DNA of 6,150 nucleotides from Oscillospiraceae bacterium (GCA_017378975.1 JAFNXT010000115.1:1-6150); one strand, 5' to 3'; positions 1 to 5,956 are shown, counted from the first letter of the stretch. Notes: generated by a model from the letters alone, not told the origin. Numbers and translations: made by a program.

Positions 1-51
1 GCTCCATCCTTTCCATTATCTATTCTTATACGCCCCTCCAATCACTAACAT

Positions 52-79
52 TTTATACCAATACGATCTTGTTCGTCAA
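52..79 (-). promoter_or_regulatory. Leftward promoter for a gene beyond the left edge
   Basis: On the minus strand there is a -35 TTGACG (74-79), a 16-nt spacer and a -10 TATAAA (52-57), a good sigma-A-type match in an AT-rich intergenic stretch. Transcription would start near position 45 and run out of the window. A purine-rich TGGAGGGG (minus strand, 33-40) and an ATG at 14-16 follow, but the spacing is long, so the start codon of the outside gene is not settled. A 5-bp inverted repeat (CAACA 101-105, TGTTG 111-115) lies about 20 bp upstream of the -35 and might be a binding site, though it is short enough to be chance. Confidence 0.5.
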
Positions 80-184
80 CATGGAAAAATGGACAAACAG
101 CAACATATTTTGTTGTGAAAAAGTAACATTAAATCCCATTTTGATCATTCATGCTTGATGTCATCCAATGATAACACATCCAAA

Positions 185-231
185 GCAAAAAGAATTACGC
201 CCTCCACTTCACCATCAGGCAAGTGGAGGGC
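185..231 (-). terminator. Rho-independent terminator of the Nudix-C39 operon
   Basis: A perfect 11-bp stem (199-209 paired with 221-231, core GCCCTCCACTT) with an 11-nt loop lies 18 nt downstream of the C39 peptidase stop codon. On the minus strand the stem is followed after a few bases by TTCTTTTT (about 186-193). This is the expected 3' end of the two-gene leftward operon. The U-tract is slightly displaced from the stem. Confidence 0.8.
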
Positions 232-249
232 ATATACCATCATTTCCGT

Positions 250-1125
250 TTACATTGCAAAAGACCACATCATCTTGATCTGATCGGCGAACTCTTCGAA
301 CTCCCACAGCTTCTGAGAGTTGGCAGGACTGTTGGGATCGTTGATCTGGAACTTCCCGTCCTCATAGCCCACCACCAGCAGGTAGTGGCCGATCTCCGTG
401 AACACGCCGGGGCCCACGTTAGCCACGATCACACGGCCATCCTCCAGCACCTTGGCGATCTTCTCCCGGCTTGCGATCTGCTCGCTGGTCAGCTCCTTCA
501 CGTTGAGCCCGAACTCCTTGGCACCCTTGGAGAACAGGGCCCACTGGGTGGCGGCGCCCTTGGTGGCATACTGAGGATCCGACTCGGCGAACTCCATCAT
601 GTAGGCCGGATGCATCTGAGGATCTCTGGTGAAGTGATACACCACCATGGACAGGCAGGTGGGACCACAGCCGGAAAGACCGGCGATATTGCCCACATAG
701 TCCTTATAGCCCCACTGCTTGTCCCACTGGATGAACAGAGGCACCCTCTCGTCGTCCTCGTGGCCGGAGATGTCGATCTCATGCTCCTTCCCATACTCCA
801 TGGGATACTCCAGCACGAACTGCTCCGCCTGAGGGTTCCGCCCCAGAAGCTCGATCAGCTTCTCAGGATAATCCGCCAGCGTGTAGCCATGGGCAGTGGC
901 ATAGCTTTCCACGATCTCGGCCGGCGTCGGCGGTGGGGGCTCCGTTGCTTCCGTGGTCTCCGGGGGCACTGTGGCCTCGGTGGTCACAGGGGGTTCCGTC
1001 CGGGCCGGAGGGTCCTCCGGTGCCTTCCGCAGCGCCGATGCCCACAGCATGAGCCCCACGGAGGATACGGTCAGCGCGGCGGCCAGGATCAGCGCCACGC
1101 CGGTCTTCGTCTTGGTCTTTGTCAT
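250..1125 (-). CDS. Anchored or exported C39-like cysteine peptidase
   Basis: A 291-aa protein. Residues 1-8 are Lys/Thr-rich (MTKTKTKT) and 9-29 are a hydrophobic helix. It is either an uncleaved membrane anchor or a signal peptide cut near ASA (29-31), so the rest lies outside the membrane. Residues about 35-68 are a Pro/Thr/Glu-rich spacer built from irregular TTEA/PPE units, typical of a wall-spanning linker. The catalytic region (about 127-291) shows the papain-like peptidase_C39_2 pattern: oxyanion Gln in IQWDKQWG (Q133 or Q137), catalytic Cys153 in SGCGPTC, His247 in GHYLLVVG and Asp263 in INDP. Family members are cysteine peptidases or peptidase-like proteins of the cell surface; the substrate is unknown. 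There is no ABC transporter domain or ABC neighbour, so it is not a bacteriocin-exporting C39 protease. The ATG overlaps the Nudix stop codon (ATGA), and a modest AAAGGGA ribosome site lies about 9 nt upstream, so translation is probably coupled. Confidence 0.85.
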   Translation of the reverse strand: MTKTKTKTGVALILAAALTVSSVGLMLWASALRKAPEDPPARTEPPVTTEATVPPETTEATEPPPPTPAEIVESYATAHGYTLADYPEKLIELLGRNPQAEQFVLEYPMEYGKEHEIDISGHEDDERVPLFIQWDKQWGYKDYVGNIAGLSGCGPTCLSMVVYHFTRDPQMHPAYMMEFAESDPQYATKGAATQWALFSKGAKEFGLNVKELTSEQIASREKIAKVLEDGRVIVANVGPGVFTEIGHYLLVVGYEDGKFQINDPNSPANSQKLWEFEEFADQIKMMWSFAM

Positions 1126-1604
1126 ACGCTATGTTCCCTTTCCAGTTTTCTTCCGTCCAGCACCGCCTCGATCAGGCGGTCCCCTTCATAACGCAGGGTC
1201 AGCAGAAAAAACGGCGCGTCCTGCCACAGAAGGTCCAGAAAGATCTGGTCCCCTTCCCACTTGGGGAGCCGGTCCAGAAAAGCCCGGTCCACCCATTGCA
1301 GATCTCCTTCGTCACATTCCTTCAGCTCCCCACGGAAGCCGTCGGCGGTGAACAGATACATATACTCCCCCTCGCACAGGTCGCAAAGGAAGGTCACCAC
1401 GCCCCGGCATCTCCATGAGGTCAGCTCCAGACCGGTCTCCTCCCGTGCTTCCCGGAGCAGACATTCATCGGGGCTCTCTTCGTTCTCGAAATGTCCCCCG
1501 ATGCCGAGCCACTTGTCCCGGTTCACATCGTTCTTCTTTTTCACCCGATGGAGCATCAGCACCTGATCCCCTCTGGTGATATAACACAGGGTCGTCTGTT
1601 TCAT
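1122..1604 (-). CDS. Nudix hydrolase, MutT/8-oxo-dGTP diphosphatase-like
   Basis: A 160-aa protein with a perfect Nudix box, GX5EX7REUXEEXGU, at residues 37-59 (G37, E43, R51-E52, E55-E56, G58). The glutamates bind the divalent metal that drives cleavage of a nucleoside diphosphate linked to X. The N-terminal strand with LMLHRVKK and NRDKWLGIGGHFE resembles the Firmicute MutT/MTH1-type group annotated as 8-oxo-dGTP diphosphatase, a cytosolic enzyme that cleans the nucleotide pool; actual substrate unproven. I chose the start at 1604: AGAGAGG (1613-1619) lies 8 nt upstream, and the only longer in-frame ATG (1635-1637) falls only 2 nt past the -10 box, at or before the predicted transcription start. 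The stop TGA overlaps the ATG of the C39 peptidase gene, making this the first gene of a two-gene operon. Confidence 0.88.
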   Translation of the reverse strand: MKQTTLCYITRGDQVLMLHRVKKKNDVNRDKWLGIGGHFENEESPDECLLREAREETGLELTSWRCRGVVTFLCDLCEGEYMYLFTADGFRGELKECDEGDLQWVDRAFLDRLPKWEGDQIFLDLLWQDAPFFLLTLRYEGDRLIEAVLDGRKLEREHSV

Positions 1605-1639
1605 CCTGTCATCCTCTCTTTCGAGCATCGTCGGCACCC

Positions 1640-1667
1640 ATTATACCATACCCCCACGGATCTTCAA
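1640..1667 (-). promoter_or_regulatory. Promoter of the Nudix-C39 operon
   Basis: On the minus strand there is a -35 TTGAAG (1662-1667), a 16-nt spacer and a perfect extended -10, TGGTATAAT, whose TATAAT occupies 1640-1645. Predicted initiation is near 1633, giving a leader of about 29 nt before the ATG at 1604. This placement is what rules out the upstream in-frame ATG at 1635-1637. It lies back-to-back with the promoter of the cell-wall hydrolase; about 94 bp separate the two -35 boxes. Confidence 0.75.
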
Positions 1668-1761
1668 GAGCGTATGCCCCAACCTTTACATAAAATTCAG
1701 ATCCCTGCCGCTATCTGCCCTTTTCCCCCTTCTCTCAACGGATCGGCAGTAAAAATCGTGC

Positions 1762-1790
1762 TTGATTATTCCCCTCTGCCCATGTATAAT
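1762..1790 (+). promoter_or_regulatory. Promoter of the CHAP-domain hydrolase gene
   Basis: A -35 TTGATT (1762-1767), an ideal 17-nt spacer and a perfect -10 TATAAT (1785-1790). Transcription should begin near 1797, giving a leader of about 29 nt. A pyrimidine-rich tract (about 1710-1737) lies upstream. No operator repeat is evident. Confidence 0.78.
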
Positions 1791-1810
1791 GTTACAGAAT
1801 GTAAATTTCA

Positions 1811-1817
1811 AGGGAGG
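1811..1817 (+). promoter_or_regulatory. Ribosome binding site of the CHAP hydrolase gene
   Basis: AGGGAGG lies 8 nt before the ATG at 1826. This fixes the start in preference to the internal Met5 (MKRL), which has no such site at proper spacing. Confidence 0.75.
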
Positions 1818-1825
1818 ATCTCCCC

Positions 1826-3049
1826 ATGATACGAAAGATGAAGCGGCTGGTGGCTCTGGCCCTGTCCGCCACGCTGGCCCTGTCCGTCACCGCCCCTGTC
1901 CATGCCCTGCGGTATCAGGGCTCGTCCCAATATATGTCCGGCAAATACTACCGTGCCCTGACGGAGGTCCGCCTGACCGGCGACCAGCGGACGGACATCG
2001 TCAATGTGGCCCTGTCTCAGGTGGGCTATCAGGAGGGCGGCAACCGCAACCAGCTCTCCGGCGAGGTCTACGGCGGCGAGAACATCACGGAGTACGGCCG
2101 CTGGTACGGCCTGCAGTCCATGTGGTGCGCCATGTTCGCCTCCTGGTGCGCGAACACCGCCGGGATCGGCACCGACATCGTCCCCCGTCACGCCTACACT
2201 CCCGAGGGTCTGAAATGGTTCCAGGACCGGGGTCTGGCCTACTCCCGCAAGGAGCTGACCGCCGGGGTCTATACCCCCCGTCCCGGTGACCTGATCTACT
2301 TCCGTTCCAGCCGGAACCAGAACCGCACCAACCACGTGGGCATCGTGGTGGCCTTCGAAGACGGTAAGATCTACACCGTCGAAGGCAACATCGGCGGCTC
2401 CTCCACCTACTCCAACGGCGGCATGGTCCGTCGGGTCTCCTACCCCGTGGGCAACGAATACATCGTGGCCGTCTGCTCCCCCCGGTATCAGGTCTCCGGC
2501 ACCCGGGCGGCAACGGACTCCACCAAGGCTCTGCGTCAGGCGATCGTCACCGCCGAAGGCAGTACATACGGTCAGGTGGTCACCGCCTACACCGACACCA
2601 TCGCCCTCGGCATCGGCAACTGGTACGGCACCCACGCCCGTTCCCTGCTGGCTCAGCTCCGTGAAGAGGCGCCCGAAGTCTTTGAGGAACTGGACACCTG
2701 TGACATCGCCCGGGATCTGGATGACGCTGACTGGGACCACTACCGGCCCGATCAGGACAAGCTCCAATGCATCTCCGCCCTGATCGGCTCCGAAGCCGGA
2801 CGCAGTCTGCAGGACCGGCTCCTTGCCCACCGGCTGGAGGTCTATATGACCCAAGGCCGGGAACAGGGCATCCATCAGGAGGACGCGCAGGAGATTTACG
2901 CCCTGCTGTGCTGGCTCTGCGGTGCCACCACCGCCGAAGGGGTCCTGTCCCAGATCGTAGGTGCCCCCACAGCGGACGCCCTGCTGGCCACCCTCTCCAG
3001 CCCCCGCTTCGCCCATCTGCACACCATCGCCGCCACGCTGACGAACTGA
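1826..3049 (+). CDS. Secreted cell-wall hydrolase: CHAP domain plus lysozyme-like domain
   Basis: A 407-aa protein. Residues 1-27 are a signal peptide: a basic start MIRKMKR, a hydrophobic core and probable cleavage after VHA (25-27). Residues about 50-220 form a CHAP domain (NlpC/P60-like amidase or endopeptidase fold) with nucleophile Cys101 in MWCAMFASWC, His170 in NHVGIV and a polar third residue in VEGN (Glu186 or Asn188); RPGDLIYF (152-159) is a typical CHAP motif. Residues about 235-407 resemble the lysozyme-like domain of clostridial phage and wall enzymes, whose usual layout is Glu...YGxV...Asp...SIGxxQWxGxRAxxLL. Here it reads Glu244 in TAEGSTYG, Asp257 in YTDT, then LGIGNWYGTHARSLL. 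Both acidic residues expected for glycan cleavage are present. The likely role is to cut peptide stems and perhaps glycan strands of peptidoglycan outside the cell. It is a single-gene unit with no phage genes around it. The C-terminal assignment is from remembered motif similarity and is less certain than CHAP. Confidence 0.85.
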   Translation: MIRKMKRLVALALSATLALSVTAPVHALRYQGSSQYMSGKYYRALTEVRLTGDQRTDIVNVALSQVGYQEGGNRNQLSGEVYGGENITEYGRWYGLQSMWCAMFASWCANTAGIGTDIVPRHAYTPEGLKWFQDRGLAYSRKELTAGVYTPRPGDLIYFRSSRNQNRTNHVGIVVAFEDGKIYTVEGNIGGSSTYSNGGMVRRVSYPVGNEYIVAVCSPRYQVSGTRAATDSTKALRQAIVTAEGSTYGQVVTAYTDTIALGIGNWYGTHARSLLAQLREEAPEVFEELDTCDIARDLDDADWDHYRPDQDKLQCISALIGSEAGRSLQDRLLAHRLEVYMTQGREQGIHQEDAQEIYALLCWLCGATTAEGVLSQIVGAPTADALLATLSSPRFAHLHTIAATLTN

Positions 3050-3146
3050 AAAAACGCTGTCATCACGAGCATAGACCGACGTGGCGATCCCCTCCAACTC
3101 TGCAGGGGATCGCCACGTTTCTTTGCTCCTTGCGATGACAGCGTTT
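3050..3146. repeat. Nested inverted-repeat element filling a convergent intergenic gap
   Basis: Two nested perfect inverted repeats share one centre. The outer arms are 13 bp (AAACGCTGTCATC at 3052-3064, complement at 3134-3146); the inner arms are 15 bp (ACGTGGCGATCCCCT at 3079-3093, complement at 3104-3118) with a 10-nt loop. The unpaired stretches between them (3065-3078 and 3119-3133) are also loosely related in inverted orientation. The left edge starts directly after the hydrolase TGA (3047-3049), and the right outer arm includes two bases of the TAA of the facing flavin-reductase-like gene (3145-3147). The words TGTCATxxCGAG and ACGTGGCGATCCCC recall a widespread bacterial intergenic repeat (TGTCATTGCGAGGAGC...); that link is from memory. 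It may fold as a long hairpin in RNA from either strand. Confidence 0.8.
3079..3126 (+). terminator. Terminator of the hydrolase gene, probably bidirectional with the outer stem
   Basis: The 15-bp inner stem with a 10-nt loop is followed on the plus strand by TTTCTTTG (about 3118-3125), giving a rho-independent-like stop for the rightward hydrolase gene. For the leftward operon the outer 13-bp stem is followed on the minus strand by six T residues (3049-3054 on the plus strand are A), so the same element could end both converging transcripts. Confidence 0.65.
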
Positions 3147-3660
3147 ATCCTTCCACCAGCACCTCCACGATCTGTCCGATGTACATATCGTGGAAATCCT
3201 TGTTGGGATAGCAGTCGTCGATGATGGACTTGTCCAGGAAGCCCTCCTCGATGATCGGGGCCCGGTACAGCTTCCGGCAGACCAGCACCACCTTGGCCTC
3301 GGCGAAGTAGGTATAGCCCTCCCCGAACACAGGGGTCAGGCCGGTCTTGGCCACCTTGTCACCATCCCGGCCGGAGTTGCGGCCCAGATAGGCAAGGTCC
3401 TTTTTGTAGTCCTCAGAGAAGAAGCACAGGGTGTACAGCTCCTCCCGGTCCACGAACTCCTTGGTGTAACGCTGGGGACGGACATAGATCACCGTGGTGG
3501 GCAGTCCGCCGCCGTGGCCCCAAATACCGCCCATATGGCCCCAACTGGCCGTCATGGTATTGTACCCACGCTCCTCACAGCCGGCGGTCAGGAGCATCCA
3601 CTCCTTGGGGATCGCCACCACCGGGTCCATGTGCAGATCGTCGATATGGATCTTCTTCAT
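3145..3660 (-). CDS. Flavin-reductase-like FMN-binding split-barrel protein
   Basis: A 171-aa protein of the flavin reductase-like / flavoredoxin family (FMN-binding split barrel). Visible family motifs are NTMTASWG (34-41), YVRPQRYT (59-66) for flavin phosphate contact, SGRDGDK (96-102), EAKVVLVCRKLY (121-132) and YPNKDFHDMYIG (151-162). Relatives bind FMN and either reduce flavins with NAD(P)H or carry electrons; which applies here is not visible. Length is typical. AAGGAGG (3667-3673) lies 6 nt before the ATG and overlaps the TAA stop of the PqqD-like gene (3672-3674), so this is the last gene of the four-gene operon and is probably translationally coupled. It could supply electrons or flavin chemistry to the operon, or be a passenger redox gene. 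Its stop codon touches the inverted-repeat element downstream. Confidence 0.88.
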   Translation of the reverse strand: MKKIHIDDLHMDPVVAIPKEWMLLTAGCEERGYNTMTASWGHMGGIWGHGGGLPTTVIYVRPQRYTKEFVDREELYTLCFFSEDYKKDLAYLGRNSGRDGDKVAKTGLTPVFGEGYTYFAEAKVVLVCRKLYRAPIIEEGFLDKSIIDDCYPNKDFHDMYIGQIVEVLVEG

Positions 3661-3671
3661 ACGGGTCCTCC

Positions 3672-3932
3672 TTACAGGATCTCAAGTCCTCTGAGTTTCT
3701 CCACGAATTCCGCCACGTCCGCCCGGACGGTGGCTTCCTCCGCATCATATGCATCCAGCACAGCGGCCACGATCTGGTCCTCGTCCTCTGCCTGCGGCAG
3801 AAGGTCCCAAATGAAAGCGCCCACCTCCGTCAGGAAGTACAGACCGTTGGAATCATAGACCGCCTTCCCCAGCGGCACCAGAAAGGTCTCGCCGCCGATC
3901 TGACGCTTGATCATCCTCTTTTTGATCTTCAT
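3672..3932 (-). CDS. PqqD-like protein (RiPP recognition element fold)
   Basis: An 86-aa protein with the PqqD-family pattern: a basic N-terminus, beta strands through GGETFLVPLGKAVYDSNGLYFL, then TEVGAFIWDLLP (35-46), a spaced helix with QIVAAVLDAYDA (53-64) and a final helix DVAEFVEKLRGLEIL. The family is a small winged-helix fold that binds leader peptides and presents them to radical SAM partners, as PqqD does for PqqE. Its ATG overlaps the stop codon of the radical SAM gene (ATGA), and AGGAG lies about 6 nt upstream, so the two products are likely made in step and act as partners. An internal Met7 is a possible but less favoured start. PqqD folds also occur in non-RiPP settings, so peptide binding is inferred. 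Confidence 0.85.
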   Translation of the reverse strand: MKIKKRMIKRQIGGETFLVPLGKAVYDSNGLYFLTEVGAFIWDLLPQAEDEDQIVAAVLDAYDAEEATVRADVAEFVEKLRGLEIL

Positions 3933-5035
3933 CCTTTTCTCCTTTCCTGGTACACCCGCCAGCTTTCCCGGATCGTCTCAGCGGTCATCCGGCAGGCATA
4001 CTCCGGCACCCGGTCGGTCCGACCGGTCTCCGTGACACACACCGCCGCGCAGGTACTGCAGACCTGACGGCTGGGACACACCGCGCACTGGGGAGGCGTA
4101 CGGATCTGCGCCGTCTCCCGGCGAAGCTGTTCCCACGCCTGAGCGAAGCCCTGCTCCAGAGGCCGTACCTCCGGCCCCGGCATCATGCCGCAGGGAAGCA
4201 TCCGCCCATCCCAACACAGCCAGAAGCTGGTGGAACCGGCACGGCAGGACACGCCCTCGCTCAGATCCGCGGCGCACTCCCGAAGCTCTACTGCCTCGCA
4301 GGATTTCAGCGCCTTGGCCCGGTGAGCGAACACCTCCGGCGTGAACCGGAGCATATCCCAGCGCACCGCCGCTTTGGCGGCTTCCTCCGGGGACAGCCGG
4401 TGAGCCGTGTCACCGCCCACCCGCACCGGAGGGTACATATAAGAAGTGGCCTTGGCATGGACCCCCAGCTCCTGCGAGATCTCCCAGATCCGGTCCAGAT
4501 CCTGCAGATTGTAGGGGGTGATCGACACGTTCAGCCGGGTATCCACCCCGGCCTCCTTCAGGGCACGGATCGCCTCCACCACGGAAGCGAAGCTGGCCTG
4601 ACCGCACATGGAGCGGTAAGTCTCCTCACAGCCGCCGTACAGCGAGATATTGATCCGGAAGGGCGGATCGGCCAACAGCCGCTCCAGAGTCTTCCCGTGG
4701 ATCAAAGAGCCGTTGGAGTTGATGGACACCATGAGTCCCATCTCCTGCATGGCCCCGTAGATCTCCCAGAAGTCCTTACGGACGAAGGGCTCGCCGCCGG
4801 TGAGCAGAGCGAAGATCATACCGGCATCCCTTGCCTGCCCGGCAAGGCTGATCCATTGCTCCGCCGTCAACTCTCCGGGGACGGCGGCATCTTTTTTATG
4901 CACATAGCACATGGGGCAACTGAAGTTGCACCGTGCCGTCAGTTCGAAGTTGCCCGCGATCGGCAGGCCCAGCCGTGCCCCACGGGCGTGCAGATGGGTC
5001 GCCAGGATCGGCTCCGAACGGGCGGGCGTCTTCAT
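3929..5035 (-). CDS. Radical SAM/SPASM protein, likely peptide-modifying
   Basis: A 368-aa protein. The radical SAM core has the cluster motif CNFSCPMC (Cys36, Cys40, Cys43) preceded by NFELTAR, the SAM-binding TGGEP (79-83), and NSNGS (107-111) and RINISLYGG (127-135) strands of the TIM barrel. A SPASM region for auxiliary Fe-S clusters follows, with Cys264, G277-x4-Cys282, and the cysteine group Cys317-x2-Cys320-x5-Cys326-x2-Cys329-x3-Cys333, plus Cys348. SPASM enzymes commonly modify peptides or proteins (sactipeptides, PQQ, mycofactocin) or act as sulfatase maturases. A following PqqD-like gene favours a peptide substrate. The ATG overlaps the stop of the kinase-like gene (ATGA), and AAGGAGG lies 7 nt upstream inside that gene's last codons. 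The Fe-S clusters fit an anaerobe. The reaction and substrate cannot be read from the sequence. Confidence 0.88.
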   Translation of the reverse strand: MKTPARSEPILATHLHARGARLGLPIAGNFELTARCNFSCPMCYVHKKDAAVPGELTAEQWISLAGQARDAGMIFALLTGGEPFVRKDFWEIYGAMQEMGLMVSINSNGSLIHGKTLERLLADPPFRINISLYGGCEETYRSMCGQASFASVVEAIRALKEAGVDTRLNVSITPYNLQDLDRIWEISQELGVHAKATSYMYPPVRVGGDTAHRLSPEEAAKAAVRWDMLRFTPEVFAHRAKALKSCEAVELRECAADLSEGVSCRAGSTSFWLCWDGRMLPCGMMPGPEVRPLEQGFAQAWEQLRRETAQIRTPPQCAVCPSRQVCSTCAAVCVTETGRTDRVPEYACRMTAETIRESWRVYQERRKG

Positions 5036-5871
5036 AGCCCTACCTCCTTCGCCAATGCCAGCACCGCCGTTTCATCGGGGGTACAGGCCAAATGATACAC
5101 CGGCACGGAAGCCACCGTCCCGGAAACAGCGTCGGTACAACGCTCCATGTCGTCCGGATCCCAGACATTGATGCTGCACCCCTCCCAGAGCCGGCGGAAG
5201 GCCGCCGTCCCGGTGAGCCTGCAGATCCGCGACTCGGGAGCCTGAGACAGATACACGATCGCGGCGATCGGAAGCACCGAAGGCCGGGCCAGACCGGAGC
5301 TCCCACAGAAGGGGATCCCCCAGACCGTGCCGCCCCGGACCGCCGCCCGGTCACCGTTGACCGGCTTGGCCCCCCGGTGCTTCTGCCACAGACCGGCCTG
5401 GGTGGACTTGCCGGTGCCGGAGGGAGCCGTGAAGAGGATCGCCTTCCCCTCCACCTCGATCACCGCCGCATGGAGAAGGAAACCGCCACTGCGGCAGATC
5501 ATATGCTCCGCCTCCAGCGAATCCATCACCAGCTTCCCGGTGATCCCGGCAGGTGCCGCCGACTTCAGGAGCTGGACGAAGCTACGGTCTCCCTCCCGCT
5601 CGATCCTCAGATACGCGCCATCCACAGACTCGCCCACGGAACCGTCATAGCGGATCTGCCGCTCACCGAAGCGATAGATCCGCCGTCCGCCGTCCTGATA
5701 CACCAGACCGCCCTCCGGGGGCGACAACCGGTCCACAGGGCAGAACTCCACCGTATGATCCGCCGCCCCGGACACGGCGAACCGCTCCAGGACCTCCGAC
5801 ACAGCGCAAGGATACCCTTCCGGCACTACCACCCGAAGCCGCACCCCAGCGATATCATACACCCGGTCCAT
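5032..5871 (-). CDS. HPr-kinase-like (HprK-related) ATP-binding protein
   Basis: A 279-aa protein related to the C-terminal domain of HPr serine kinase. Key features are FLLHAAVI with His134, Walker A TAPSGTGKST (148-157), VNGDRAAV (171-178) where HprK has its catalytic Asp pair (so Asp174 with Gly before it), and GIPFCGSSGL (185-194) in place of the usual GTPW-type segment. Residues 1-120 are a beta-rich N-terminal part, as in other HprK-related proteins of peptide clusters. Canonical HprK phosphorylates HPr, but there is no HPr-type context here. Relatives in some lasso-peptide clusters phosphorylate the precursor peptide, which suggests a small peptide or metabolite as substrate. The start at 5871 is set by AAGGAGG 7 nt upstream. 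The longer open frame reaching 6096 runs through the promoter, a terminator and repeats, so I exclude it. First gene of the operon; it overlaps the radical SAM gene by ATGA. Confidence 0.8.
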   Translation of the reverse strand: MDRVYDIAGVRLRVVVPEGYPCAVSEVLERFAVSGAADHTVEFCPVDRLSPPEGGLVYQDGGRRIYRFGERQIRYDGSVGESVDGAYLRIEREGDRSFVQLLKSAAPAGITGKLVMDSLEAEHMICRSGGFLLHAAVIEVEGKAILFTAPSGTGKSTQAGLWQKHRGAKPVNGDRAAVRGGTVWGIPFCGSSGLARPSVLPIAAIVYLSQAPESRICRLTGTAAFRRLWEGCSINVWDPDDMERCTDAVSGTVASVPVYHLACTPDETAVLALAKEVGL

Positions 5872-5878
5872 CCTATGC

Positions 5879-5885
5879 CCTCCTT
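5879..5885 (-). promoter_or_regulatory. Ribosome binding site deciding the kinase-like gene start
   Basis: A perfect AAGGAGG on the minus strand, 7 nt before the ATG at 5869-5871. It supports the 279-aa form over any upstream in-frame start. Confidence 0.85.
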
Positions 5886-5908
5886 CCGGAGAAAATGTAT
5901 TCAACGAA

Positions 5909-5937
5909 ATTTTAACACACCAGTCCCCACCTGTCAA
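5909..5937 (-). promoter_or_regulatory. Promoter of the kinase / radical SAM / PqqD / flavin-reductase operon
   Basis: On the minus strand there is a consensus -35 TTGACA (5932-5937), an exact 17-nt spacer and a -10 TAAAAT (5909-5914). Initiation near 5902 gives a leader of about 31 nt, too short to hold a precursor-peptide gene or riboswitch. This is among the strongest promoter matches in the window and predicts notable basal expression. Confidence 0.82.
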
Positions 5938-5956
5938 TGAAAGTCCATGGAACATC

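Noticed and set aside
81..158. A 25-codon plus-strand open frame (MEKWTNSN...) with a CC pair, considered as a RiPP precursor
   Set aside because: There is no ribosome binding site upstream, it is in AT-rich intergenic DNA far from the radical SAM operon, and it has no leader/core pattern.
250..1125. C39 peptidase as a bacteriocin leader-peptide exporter
   Set aside because: It has no ABC membrane or ATPase domain and no transporter neighbour; the anchor plus Pro/Thr linker fits a stand-alone surface C39_2-type protein.
223..1191. A 322-codon plus-strand open frame opposite the C39 peptidase gene
   Set aside because: Leu/His/Arg-rich translation with no recognisable domain. It also starts inside the terminator of the opposite gene, which itself carries clear catalytic motifs.
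1808..3097. A 429-codon minus-strand open frame opposite the CHAP hydrolase gene
   Set aside because: Gly/Val/Asp-rich low-information translation typical of the antisense of a GC-rich gene. The plus-strand gene has a promoter, ribosome site, signal peptide and catalytic motifs.
4322..5095. Long plus-strand frames opposite the radical SAM and kinase-like genes (also 3190-3858 and 5092-5940)
   Set aside because: Shadows of real minus-strand genes. The opposite frames have Cys-cluster, SPASM and Walker A motifs plus coupled starts.
3145..5871. Lasso-peptide cluster, suggested by an HprK-like kinase next to a PqqD-like protein
   Set aside because: There is no asparagine-synthase-like cyclase, no transglutaminase-like leader peptidase and no precursor. 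The radical SAM/SPASM gene points to different chemistry.
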